This document shows positions 1 to 5,324 of a stretch of 6,920 nucleotides of DNA, in pieces. Numbering within the stretch: the first letter of the stretch is position 1; every line of letters starts with the position of its first letter. The notes below the pieces were generated by a model, which saw only the letters and a list, made by a program, of their open reading frames with translations, had not been told where the DNA came from and made no database searches. The position numbers were made by a program, and so were the translations under genes. Location of the stretch: assembly GCA_022563075.1 (NCBI GenBank), contig JADFOC010000142.1, forward strand, positions 1 to 6,920, given 5' to 3'. The stretch comes from Pseudomonadota bacterium. GTDB taxonomy: Bacteria > Pseudomonadota > Gammaproteobacteria > Pseudomonadales > Pseudohongiellaceae.

Positions 1-53
1 CCGGCATGCGGCCGGCCGCTGATGCAGGTCGTTATGATTTTTGTAGACCTTAC

Positions 54-89
54 TTGATCTTCCTTTTATTATACGTACAATGTACATAT
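54..89 (+). promoter_or_regulatory. brnTA promoter with overlapping palindromic operator
   Basis: A -35-like TTGATC (54-59) and a -10-like TACAAT (76-81) are separated by 16 bases. The -10 lies inside a near-perfect palindrome at 71-89, ATACGTACAATGTACATAT, whose core GTACA-A-TGTAC (75-85) is exact and whose outer ATA/TAT arms also match. BrnA-type antitoxins are ribbon-helix-helix proteins known to repress their own operon, so this is a plausible BrnA or BrnTA binding site. The predicted transcript start falls at about the brnT ATG, and no Shine-Dalgarno sequence is visible before it. The promoter assignment is inference; the palindrome is seen directly. Confidence 0.6.
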
Positions 90-378
90 GGACTTGCTTG
101 TATTTGAATGGGATAAAAAGAAAGAGAAAGCAAATATTAAAAAGCATGGTGTTTCTTTCGAGGCAGCACGCACTGCTTTTTATGATGAATATGCCATCCA
201 GTTCTTTGACCCAGACCATTCAGAAGAAGATCGTTTCATACTGCTAGGCGTAAGCCACAAGCTAAATACTTTGGTAATTTGTCATTGCTTCCGAGAAAAA
301 GAAATGGTCATCCGAATAATTTCTGCCAGGAAAGCAGATAAAGATGAAGTAGATGCATACTGGAGTTATAGAAAATGA
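88..378 (+). CDS. brnT: BrnT family toxin (RelE-like ribonuclease)
   Basis: This 96-residue protein matches the BrnT toxin family in length and order of motifs: an N-terminal FEWD (about 6-9), the KKHG-V-SFEAA segment (about 18-27), DPDHSEEDR (about 41-49), and the C-terminal RIISARKA signature (about 76-83). BrnT toxins have a RelE-like fold and act as cytoplasmic ribonucleases that stop translation when not bound by the antitoxin BrnA. The ATG at 88 is the only reasonable start, because an in-frame TGA lies at 55-57 with no other start codon between. There is no clear ribosome binding site, so translation may be from a leaderless or nearly leaderless message. The gene overlaps the next by four bases (ATGA), so toxin and antitoxin are probably translationally coupled. 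Codon use is visibly more AT-rich than in the genes to the right, which suggests horizontal acquisition. Confidence 0.92.
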   Translation: MDLLVFEWDKKKEKANIKKHGVSFEAARTAFYDEYAIQFFDPDHSEEDRFILLGVSHKLNTLVICHCFREKEMVIRIISARKADKDEVDAYWSYRK

Positions 379-590
379 GAGCACATTACGATTTCACAAA
401 AATGAAGGGAAAGAAGAATCCCTATGTCAAATATTTAAAACAACCTGTAACCATGCGTCTTGATAAAGACTCTGTCGACTATTTTAAATCGTTAGCCGAG
501 AAGTCAGGAATTCCCTATCAGACATTAATAAACTTATATCTGAGGGACTGCGTATCAAACCAACGAAAACTAAATTTAAAATGGAGATAG
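375..590 (+). CDS. brnA: BrnA-type antitoxin (CopG/ribbon-helix-helix family)
   Basis: This 71-residue protein starts inside the stop codon of the BrnT toxin gene (ATGA at 375-378). Its N-terminus carries HYDFTKMKGKKNPYVKYLKQ (residues 4-23). A ribbon-helix-helix domain follows: the beta strand PVTMRLDKD (24-32), helix 1 DYFKSLAEKSG (35-45), the turn IPYQ (46-49), and helix 2 TLINLYLRDCV (50-60). This layout is typical of BrnA/CopG-like antitoxins paired with BrnT. The protein is expected to bind and neutralise the toxin and, as a dimer, to bind the operator upstream of the operon. It ends in a short basic tail. Like the toxin gene it is AT-rich. The order toxin first, antitoxin second is normal for brnTA and unlike most type II systems. 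Confidence 0.9.
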   Translation: MRAHYDFTKMKGKKNPYVKYLKQPVTMRLDKDSVDYFKSLAEKSGIPYQTLINLYLRDCVSNQRKLNLKWR

Positions 591-871
591 AAAATCATAA
601 CCAGACAAATCCAGTGGACGGCAAAAAGCGCCGCCTAGCGCAAATCGGCTGGGCCGGCCCGAGTTGGTGGAGGATACGCATAGACGAAAGCTGGAAATCC
701 GCGTCGAGGAATATGGATCGTCTACAGCGGCTGAGAAAGAGTGCCTTCAGGCTATTTATGCATTAGTTTGCATGGGCATAGCAGCGATAGTGCCATTCAA
801 ACCACGTGCAGGTTGCCAGGCCAAGCGCAAGCAGCGACCACAGGCGATGCGAATGCTGCGCGGATGCTATA
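591..871. other. No recognisable gene between brnA and the malonyl-CoA decarboxylase remnant
   Basis: GC content rises sharply after the end of brnA. Open frames exist here on the plus strand (for instance from 664, continuous with the downstream decarboxylase frame), but their translation has no motif I recognise and the composition is irregular. The perfect palindrome GGGCCGGCCC lies at 651-660. The stretch is probably degraded or junction DNA upstream of the decarboxylase fragment rather than a coding region. Confidence 0.4.
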
Positions 872-1512
872 AACTTCCTGCTGCGGGAGCTGTTCTTCTC
901 CGGCAATGGCAACCGTCTATCGAGGAACTGCTGGAAAAGTTGATGGGGTCTATCGGCGAAGTGTCCGGCATGCTAACGGCGCGGAAGGTGTTCGATAGCT
1001 ACAATGAATTCGATGATGAGGCCAAGCTTGCCTTCTTTGAAAACCTGGAGCAGAACTACAACGCCAATGAGGTGGCGGTGAAGCTGGCGTTTGAGATGTA
1101 TTCTGAAGCGGCCACCAGTTCAAATCTCAATCGCCTGGCACGGGCGGCGGAACCGCGTCGGCTCCAGCTGCTGCGGCGCTTGAACCAGACGCCGGGTGCG
1201 ACCCATGACCTGGTGAGCATGCGCACGGATCTGTTGAAGCTGATCAAGGATAATCCCCACCTTAAGTCGGTAGATGAGAACTTTGTCAGGCTGTTCACGT
1301 CCTGGTTTGGCCGCGGCTTTCTGGTGTTGCATACGATTGATTGGTCCACCTCTGCGGCGATTCTCGAGCGCATCATTCGTTATGAGGCGGTGCAAGAGAT
1401 TAAGGACTGGGATGACTTGCGCAGCCACATCGACCCGCCTAACCGTCGTCGCTTCGCATTTTTCCATCCTGCCCTCACTGATGAGCCGCTTATCTTTGTA
1501 GAAGTGGCATTA
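872..1512 (+). pseudogene. Malonyl-CoA decarboxylase fragment, truncated at both ends
   Basis: From about 913 to 1512 an open frame reads as the N-terminal helical domain and the beginning of the catalytic domain of malonyl-CoA decarboxylase, which converts malonyl-CoA to acetyl-CoA and CO2. Diagnostic segments are IGEVSG (about 973-990), YNEFDDEAKLAFFENL (about 1000-1047), AAEPRRLQLLRRLN (1144-1185), SWFGRGFLVLHTIDWST (1300-1350), EAVQEIKDWDDLR (1384-1422) and RFAFFHPALTDEPLIFVEVAL (1450-1512). After VEVAL the match stops abruptly. The family normally continues for roughly 200 more residues, including the GNAT-like catalytic core with the YSIS serine and the catalytic histidine, so the product cannot be active. 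At the 5' side, a different frame (872-913) reads NFLLRELFFSGNGN, which resembles a family N-terminus. This suggests a frameshift near 913 and a lost start codon, but this part is uncertain. An intact open frame can be drawn from 664 to 1602, but its first 80 and last 29 residues are not decarboxylase-like. Confidence 0.85.
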
Positions 1513-1561
1513 AGCCAGCATAGCGCGAGTGATGATTTTCTGGGGAGACGTCATCCTTTGC

Positions 1562-1960
1562 CTATGCCCAGTTGTCCAAGCGCAGCCCAGGCACCCTCTT
1601 GAATTCAGATATATTATTTGTCACAAGTATCAGCCCCTGTGACCTGGCATGTCCGGCAATCATTTGATCGTAAGGGCCAACAGGCTTGCCGATTTCGGCT
1701 AATTCAGCCCTTAATTGTCCAGAATGTGTTGCGGCGACTTCGTCATAGGGGAGAATAACCAATCTGGCGACGAACCCTGCTACATCCCTTAGATTGCGCT
1801 CGGTACTGTCGGATTTCTCGGCCCCATAAATCAACTCCATAAGCGTCACGCTGGAGATGCACATCAACCCGTAGTGGTTCTCAAATTGTTTGCGCACTGC
1901 ATCTGGACGATTTTTTATCGTATAGATCACGATATTTGTGTCCAGCATATATTTCAGCAC
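1562..1960 (-). CDS. vapC: VapC family toxin, PIN-domain endoribonuclease
   Basis: This 132-residue PIN-domain protein carries the acidic, metal-binding active site of VapC: D7 in MLDTNI, E42 in LMELIYGAEKS, and D98 in GPYDQMIAGHA. The usual C-terminal VTNN-EF--VPGL--NW signature follows at about 113-131, with N116 and E119. VapC toxins are Mg2+-dependent ribonucleases that cleave tRNA or rRNA and are held inactive by VapB. The start is GTG at 1960-1958, sharing one base with the TAG stop of the antitoxin gene (TAGTG). It gives the family's usual N-terminus, MLKYMLDTNI, whereas the next ATG (residue 5) would shorten it. Length and motifs are complete, so the gene appears intact. Its 3' end lies about 50 bases from the point where the decarboxylase remnant ends. 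Confidence 0.94.
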   Translation of the reverse strand: MLKYMLDTNIVIYTIKNRPDAVRKQFENHYGLMCISSVTLMELIYGAEKSDSTERNLRDVAGFVARLVILPYDEVAATHSGQLRAELAEIGKPVGPYDQMIAGHARSQGLILVTNNISEFKRVPGLRLDNWA

Positions 1961-2190
1961 TAAAATGTTTCCCGTTCTTGATCTCCTGGTTGCTCGCGGT
2001 TACACATGAAGTCATCGCTGACACCTTCGCTTTCAAACCAGCTATCCCATGCCTCCCCCGCAGGGGTGATCAATAGAGATCGCCCAAGAGGAACGATGTC
2101 CACCTGTTTTACCGATTCTGGGAGTGCCAGAGCCTTAGGGATTCTAACGGCTTGACTCCTGTTGCTTTTGAATACACCTGCTCTTTCCAT
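1960..2190 (-). CDS. vapB: VapB family antitoxin (SpoVT/AbrB-like)
   Basis: This 76-residue protein begins MERAGVFKSNRSQAVRIPKA, the swapped-hairpin DNA-binding domain of VapB/AbrB antitoxins, with FKSNRSQAVRIPK (about 7-19) as the signature. The central DIVPLGRSLLITPA (about 31-44) completes the fold. The C-terminal part, with WDSWF (48-52) and an acidic run, corresponds to the segment that wraps around and blocks VapC. The ATG at 2190 is preceded by a Shine-Dalgarno-like ATGAGG (minus strand, 2203-2198) seven bases upstream. The gene overlaps the toxin gene by one base, so the two are coupled. VapB and the VapBC complex are known to repress their own promoter; the palindrome just upstream fits this. 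Confidence 0.92.
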   Translation of the reverse strand: MERAGVFKSNRSQAVRIPKALALPESVKQVDIVPLGRSLLITPAGEAWDSWFESEGVSDDFMCNREQPGDQERETF

Positions 2191-2208
2191 TACACAGCCT
2201 CATAGATG

Positions 2209-2257
2209 GGATATACAGCATGTATATCCATGATAATGCAATATTGATAGGTGTCAA
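2209..2257 (-). promoter_or_regulatory. vapBC promoter with 21-bp palindromic operator
   Basis: On the minus strand a consensus -35 TTGACA (2257-2252) is followed after 16 bases by TATCAT (2235-2230), one mismatch from a consensus -10. Immediately downstream, at 2229-2209, is a perfect inverted repeat with arms GGATATACA and TGTATATCC separated by three bases. It touches the -10 and covers the expected transcription start. VapB-family regulators bind such palindromes as dimers or as toxin-antitoxin complexes, so this is very probably the autoregulatory operator. It does not share sequence with the brnTA operator, apart from generic TACA/TGTA half-sites. Confidence 0.8.
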
Positions 2258-2514
2258 GTTGTGGTTGCTGACGGCTTGCAGGCAGAGCGCCCTGTATCGT
2301 TGCAATTGCGGAGCTTTGTGCAGGTGGTAGCCGTGGCAGAGGAAGTCGGAATCAACAGCCGAGGGTCGGATTTCAGGCAATATCTCGGGCAAACGCCCTG
2401 GCTTTGAACGAGGCGCAAAGAGCATAGGGATGGAGAAAATTCAGTAGAGTACGCCGACCATGCGCCCCTTTTTTAGCCAGCTTCAACTCAAGTCCCCGTG
2501 CGCGGAGACAAAAC
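2258..2514. other. Spacer with no recognised gene; short open frame remnant
   Basis: Between the vapBC promoter and the next gene's promoter no complete gene is supported. A plus-strand frame is open from about 2236 to the TGA near 2406. It translates to a short peptide containing LQLRSFVQVVAVAEEVG and ending in LGQTPWL, but it has no good start codon or ribosome binding site and I recognise no family. It may be the 3' remnant of a gene interrupted when the toxin-antitoxin region arrived. The T-run at 2469-2474 is not preceded by a stable hairpin, so I do not call a terminator. Confidence 0.3.
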
Positions 2515-2523
2515 TGCTATAAT
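2515..2523 (+). promoter_or_regulatory. Extended -10 promoter of the membrane winged-helix gene
   Basis: The sequence TGCTATAAT contains a perfect TATAAT (2518-2523) with the upstream TG of an extended -10 element. No matching -35 hexamer is visible at 16-18 bases, which is common for extended -10 promoters. Transcription would start near 2530, leaving a leader of about 28 bases. No strong Shine-Dalgarno sequence is seen before the ATG at 2558. Confidence 0.55.
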
Positions 2524-2557
2524 CCATCGCCTCAACCCCCGTTAATTCCCACAATTC

Positions 2558-3880
2558 ATGAATGCTAAACCACAATCTGCTAGCCAGACGCTGCGTGCCG
2601 CGCACGATGTATTCGGCGCGGACGACCTGACGGCGCTGTGCCAACGCATCGTCAGCAGTGGCGTATTTGGCAGGTCGAAGCACTACACGGCACTGCTCAA
2701 GTATCTGGTGCAGTGTTCTATAGAGGGTAAGTCTCCCAAGGAAATAGAACTGGCTATCGACGTGCTGGGACGTGATGAAAACTTCGATGTGTCCACCGAT
2801 TCTACCGTGCGTGTCTACGTGCATCAGTTGCGTAAGAAACTCGACGCTTATTATGAGAATCATGAGCAGGATGCCGGCTATAGAATTGTCATTCCCAAAG
2901 GCATCTACACTTTGTCGGTGGCACCCTTGGCTCCGGCGGCGAGCATCGCGAATCAACGCCCAATCCTCCCCGGATGGTTAAGCTTAAACCGTGGGCTGGC
3001 CATGGCACTGATCGTTCTATTGAGTGCGAACTTACTCTACATGGTGATTCAAGGCAGCGGTGCTGTAATCAATACTTCGCAGATGGCGGCGCAGCACCCG
3101 GTTTGGGAAGCGGTGCTGGATGATGAGCAGCCAATTCTCCTGGTCATGGGTGACTATTATATCTTTGGCGAGTTAAACGCCAACGGCAATGTCGCCCGCA
3201 TGGTGCGAGAGTTCAACGTCAACTCAAGCAGCGATCTGGAAGAGTTGCAGTTCAGTGACATCGAGCGAACCGAAAATTATCTGGACCTGGATCTGAGTTA
3301 TATGCCCGAAGGCAGCGCCTTCGCGTTGGCGAAGATAGTTCCGATCCTGCAGGAGAGCGGCAAGACCGTCAACATCACCATGATGTCCGATCTCACCGCG
3401 GCGGACATTCGCTCTAATCATATAGTCTATATCGGTTATATCAGCGCATTGGAAATTCTCACCGACATGACCTTCGCCGGTTCGGGCCTGCGCGTGGGTC
3501 GCAGCTATGATGAACTGCTTAACATTCAAACCAACGAGTACTACACCAGCGATGCGGGTCTGCCGGAAGAGGGCGAACCGTTTCGGGACTACGGTATGTT
3601 TTCAACCTTTCCCGCCAGCACCAATACCCAGGTGGTGTTGATCGCTGGCATGCGCGATGCTGGATTGATGCATACCGCCCAGGCACTGTCTGATCCGGCG
3701 ACGCTGGATGACTTAATCGTTGCCATCGACAGCGATACCGATGAAGCCATTGCCAGCTTCGAAGCCTTGTATGAAGTCTTTGGCATGGACCGTCTAAACT
3801 TCGATGCCAATCTGGTCTATACCAACTTGCTGGACGCCAGTAAAATTTGGCGTACCAACAGCGCCATAATTCCCAACTAA
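2558..3880 (+). CDS. Membrane-anchored winged-helix protein with uncharacterised C-terminal domain
   Basis: This 440-residue protein has three parts. Residues about 25-122 form a winged-helix DNA-binding domain of the type often seen in large proteobacterial signalling proteins; clear motifs are GRDENFDVSTDSTVRVYV (71-88), LRKKLDAYYE (91-100) and the wing YRIVIPKGIYTL (108-119). One hydrophobic segment at about 143-165, preceded by an arginine and lacking charges, is a transmembrane helix. The remaining 270 residues should then be periplasmic. They contain ILLVMGDYYIFGE (193-205), MVREFNVNSSSDLEEL (215-230), LSYMPEGSAFALAKIVPIL (246-264), HIVYIGYISALEIL (288-301), FAGSGLRVG (306-314), FRDYGMFSTFPAS (342-354) and VVLIAGMRDAGLMHTAQAL (359-377), which suggests an alpha/beta fold. 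I cannot assign this domain to a named family. The layout resembles ToxR/CadC one-component regulators: a sensor outside and a DNA-binding head inside. It is transcribed alone, and no target gene is evident. A regulatory role is inferred from architecture; ligand and targets are unknown. Confidence 0.85.
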   Translation: MNAKPQSASQTLRAAHDVFGADDLTALCQRIVSSGVFGRSKHYTALLKYLVQCSIEGKSPKEIELAIDVLGRDENFDVSTDSTVRVYVHQLRKKLDAYYENHEQDAGYRIVIPKGIYTLSVAPLAPAASIANQRPILPGWLSLNRGLAMALIVLLSANLLYMVIQGSGAVINTSQMAAQHPVWEAVLDDEQPILLVMGDYYIFGELNANGNVARMVREFNVNSSSDLEELQFSDIERTENYLDLDLSYMPEGSAFALAKIVPILQESGKTVNITMMSDLTAADIRSNHIVYIGYISALEILTDMTFAGSGLRVGRSYDELLNIQTNEYYTSDAGLPEEGEPFRDYGMFSTFPASTNTQVVLIAGMRDAGLMHTAQALSDPATLDDLIVAIDSDTDEAIASFEALYEVFGMDRLNFDANLVYTNLLDASKIWRTNSAIIPN

Positions 3881-4017
3881 AAATATTTTGTTGAGAAGAA
3901 CTACAAACGTAGCCAATATAAATTGCAAGTGTCATCTGCGGTCTGTTATGGGTCACACCGGTCGTGGAATTCTCCGATTTCTCGTACTTGTTTCGTTACG
4001 CCCAGGTGATTGAAGTC

Positions 4018-4428
4018 ATGAAGAAAACCTCGATTAAAGACAAACCTCCGCTGTCCCGCGCCCAGCATGAAATTATGGAAATTATCTGGGATAGCGGCGA
4101 AGTGGGGGGTGCTTGAGGTCACCCGATTTATCAACCTGCAACGGCCGGTTGCCAGGAACACGGTGCGCACATTAATAGAACGCATGCAGCAGAAGGGCTG
4201 GCTCAGCCACCGGGCGGAAGGTCGCAGATATCTGTCGTGCCCCGGGAAGAAAGTCTCGGTCAGCGGGTGCTGGAGATGGTGGATAAAGCCTGTGGTGGCA
4301 ACCCGGAAAAGCTGATGCTGGCACTGTTGCAGTATCGCGGACTCAGTGATGAGGAATCGACACGAATACGCCAGATGCTCGATGCAGCCAGAAATAAACC
4401 GCCTGGTAACAAACCAGCCAAGCACTGA
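4018..4428 (+). pseudogene. BlaI/MecI-family transcriptional repressor with two compensating frameshifts
   Basis: Read in pieces, this 411-base segment gives a complete BlaI/MecI (penicillinase repressor) type winged-helix protein of normal size, about 136 residues. Piece 1 (4018-4104, first frame) begins MKKTSIKDKPPLSRAQHEIM and reads EIIWDSGEV. A run of six G at 4104-4109 then shifts the frame and leads to TGA at 4113-4115; with five G the reading is GVLEVTRFI. Piece 2 (about 4110-4234) carries the recognition helix and wing: RNTVRTLIERMQQKGWLSH and EGRRYL. A second shift near 4235-4236 restores the first frame, where VPREESLGQRVLEMV (from 4237) and ALLQYRGLSDEESTRIRQ complete the C-terminal dimerisation part to the TGA at 4426-4428. 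BlaI proteins repress genes under control of a BlaR1/MecR1 membrane protease; no such partner is seen. As written the gene is non-functional, but homopolymer sequencing error or slippage could also explain the first lesion. Confidence 0.85.
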
Positions 4429-4436
4429 TTGCGCGC

Positions 4437-4871
4437 CTAGTGAATGCGATTAGCCCTTACCGCCTCACGGCGTGCCTTTCCAGCCAGGGTCTTCGCCTTG
4501 TTCTCGCCGAATTTGTTAATTGAGAAATAGGCATTTTTCTGCTTGCGCCGAACTCCTCTGCCTTCCTGCCAGGTGGCGACCCAGGAGTGGTCTTTCTCCG
4601 AATAGCTGACGCCAATTTCTCCGGAAGAATTCAGTGGCGAAATCTTACGAGGGCTAAATTTCGCGTAAGGCCAATGGCTGCCATAGATTTTTTTACCTTC
4701 TATGTCCCGCTTCTTCTTGGCCGCGGCAATCGCCTTGTTTTTTCCGCCAAATTTTTTAAACGGGAATGATTGCTGAAAGTCCTTGCCATCGTACTTGATT
4801 CTCACCCAGGCACAATTAGTGCCGCGGGACTCGATAATACTGATGTGGTGTAGAGCGCTAAGTTTTTTCAA
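4437..4871 (-). CDS. Protein with two tandem AP2-like DNA-binding repeats
   Basis: This 144-residue basic protein holds two similar units. The first (about residues 9-57) reads SIIESRGTNCAWVRIKYDGK, then FPFKKFGGKNKAIAAAKKKRD. The second (about 86-142) reads IGVSYSEKDHSWVATWQEG, then YFSINKFGENKAKTLAGKAR. Each has the AP2-like pattern: a three-strand sheet with a central W-V/A, then F-x-x-x-K-F/Y-G followed by an Ala/Lys-rich helix. AP2-like domains bind DNA and in bacteria and phages are often attached to HNH nucleases or integrases; no nuclease motif is present here. The start is TTG at 4871-4869, supported by AGAGAGG (4883-4877) five bases upstream and by the absence of an in-frame ATG near the N-terminus. 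The gene converges on the broken repressor gene, with eight bases between stop codons. Function as a small DNA-binding protein or regulator is inferred; the target is unknown. Confidence 0.72.
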   Translation of the reverse strand: MKKLSALHHISIIESRGTNCAWVRIKYDGKDFQQSFPFKKFGGKNKAIAAAKKKRDIEGKKIYGSHWPYAKFSPRKISPLNSSGEIGVSYSEKDHSWVATWQEGRGVRRKQKNAYFSINKFGENKAKTLAGKARREAVRANRIH

Positions 4872-4903
4872 AGGAACCTCTCTTTCGTTCTATGCCGTTC
4901 AAC

Positions 4904-4909
4904 AGTATA
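4904..4909 (-). promoter_or_regulatory. Possible -10 element of the AP2-like gene
   Basis: TATACT on the minus strand lies about 33 bases before the TTG start, leaving a short leader that holds the Shine-Dalgarno sequence. No good -35 is seen at the right distance, so this is a weak call. Confidence 0.3.
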
Positions 4910-5081
4910 GGCTCGAATAGTGATGCAAGCCGGATTGTTGCTGTCGACGTATGATATAGAAAGCTTTGAGCCACTTTTTCTTGCGAGGTCAGTGCAAAAA
5001 TAAGTGAAGACTCGCAGATAAAACGAACTACGGAAAATTGTGCTGAATTGGGCTTAGTTTACACCCATACGTTGAGCGGAG

Positions 5082-5324
5082 CTAGGCGTGCGCGGCCATG
5101 TGTTGGATCACACCCGGCTTGCGGCTCTCGACCTTGGAGATGCTGTAGCGGTAGTCCTTGGCGCTGGGATCGATCACCAACGCCTCATCGATGGCTGCAG
5201 ACAGGTCGGCCTGGGCAGCCTGCTGGGTCAGATAAGGACCCGAAATCTTAACCTGCAAGCTAGGCTCATTCGGCGCAGTTGCTACGATGTAAAAGTTCTT
5301 TGCGTTCACTTCGTTCCATTCCAC
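5082..5324 (-). CDS. Small hypothetical protein, 80 residues
   Basis: I do not recognise this protein. It has no signal peptide or membrane segment. It reads as a plausible small alpha/beta domain: a strand NFYIVATAP (about 10-18), a strand LQVKISGPYL (about 23-32), an Ala/Gln-rich helix TQQAAQADLSAAIDEALVID (about 33-52), then DYRYSISKVES (57-67) and the tail PGVIQHMAAHA. The reading frame begins at GTG 5324-5322, two codons after a TAG. A second GTG at 5309-5307 (residue 6) is an alternative start, placed after the purine-rich AGGTGG. Overlapping plus-strand frames in the same place look like shadows because their products are Arg/Pro/Gly-rich without pattern. Composition and the amphipathic pattern favour the minus strand being coding. 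Confidence 0.5.
   Translation of the reverse strand: MEWNEVNAKNFYIVATAPNEPSLQVKISGPYLTQQAAQADLSAAIDEALVIDPSAKDYRYSISKVESRKPGVIQHMAAHA

Noticed and set aside
581..766. Plus-strand frame of 61 codons overlapping the end of brnA
   Set aside because: No family signal and no ribosome binding site, and the composition switches from AT-rich to GC-rich within the frame, which crosses the module border.
1056..1467. Minus-strand frames opposite the decarboxylase remnant
   Set aside because: They are Arg/Ser-rich mirror frames of the recognised plus-strand sequence, with no motifs of their own.
664..1602. A single intact 312-residue gene
   Set aside because: Only residues about 85-283 match malonyl-CoA decarboxylase. 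The first 80 and last 29 residues are unrelated in composition, and the catalytic half is absent, so it is better described as a truncated remnant.
2144..2425. Minus-strand frame of 93 codons overlapping vapB
   Set aside because: It runs through the vapBC promoter and operator and out of frame into vapB, with no family signal.
591..2558. Integron cassette array with attC sites
   Set aside because: The mix of small genes and toxin-antitoxin pairs suggested it, but no RYYYAAC/GTTRRRY paired sites flank the genes, and orientations are mixed.
2483..2956. Minus-strand frame opposite the winged-helix domain
   Set aside because: The plus strand carries clear winged-helix motifs; the minus frame is a shadow.
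3874..3894. Terminator after the membrane winged-helix gene
   Set aside because: The CAAC...GTTG pairing is short, AT-rich and interrupted by a mismatch, and no T-run follows.
3901..3912. CTAC-AAAC-GTAG inverted repeat as a BlaI operator
   Set aside because: BlaI-type sites are usually longer TACA/TGTA dyads; four-base arms are too short to support the call.
3946..4425. Minus-strand frame of 159 codons opposite the broken repressor
   Set aside because: Plus-strand pieces match BlaI in order and length. The minus frame is rich in Arg, His, Phe and Cys without any motif.
4983..5016. GCGAG...CTCGC inverted repeat upstream of the AP2-like gene
   Set aside because: Five-base arms with a loop of more than 20 bases are not distinguishable from chance.
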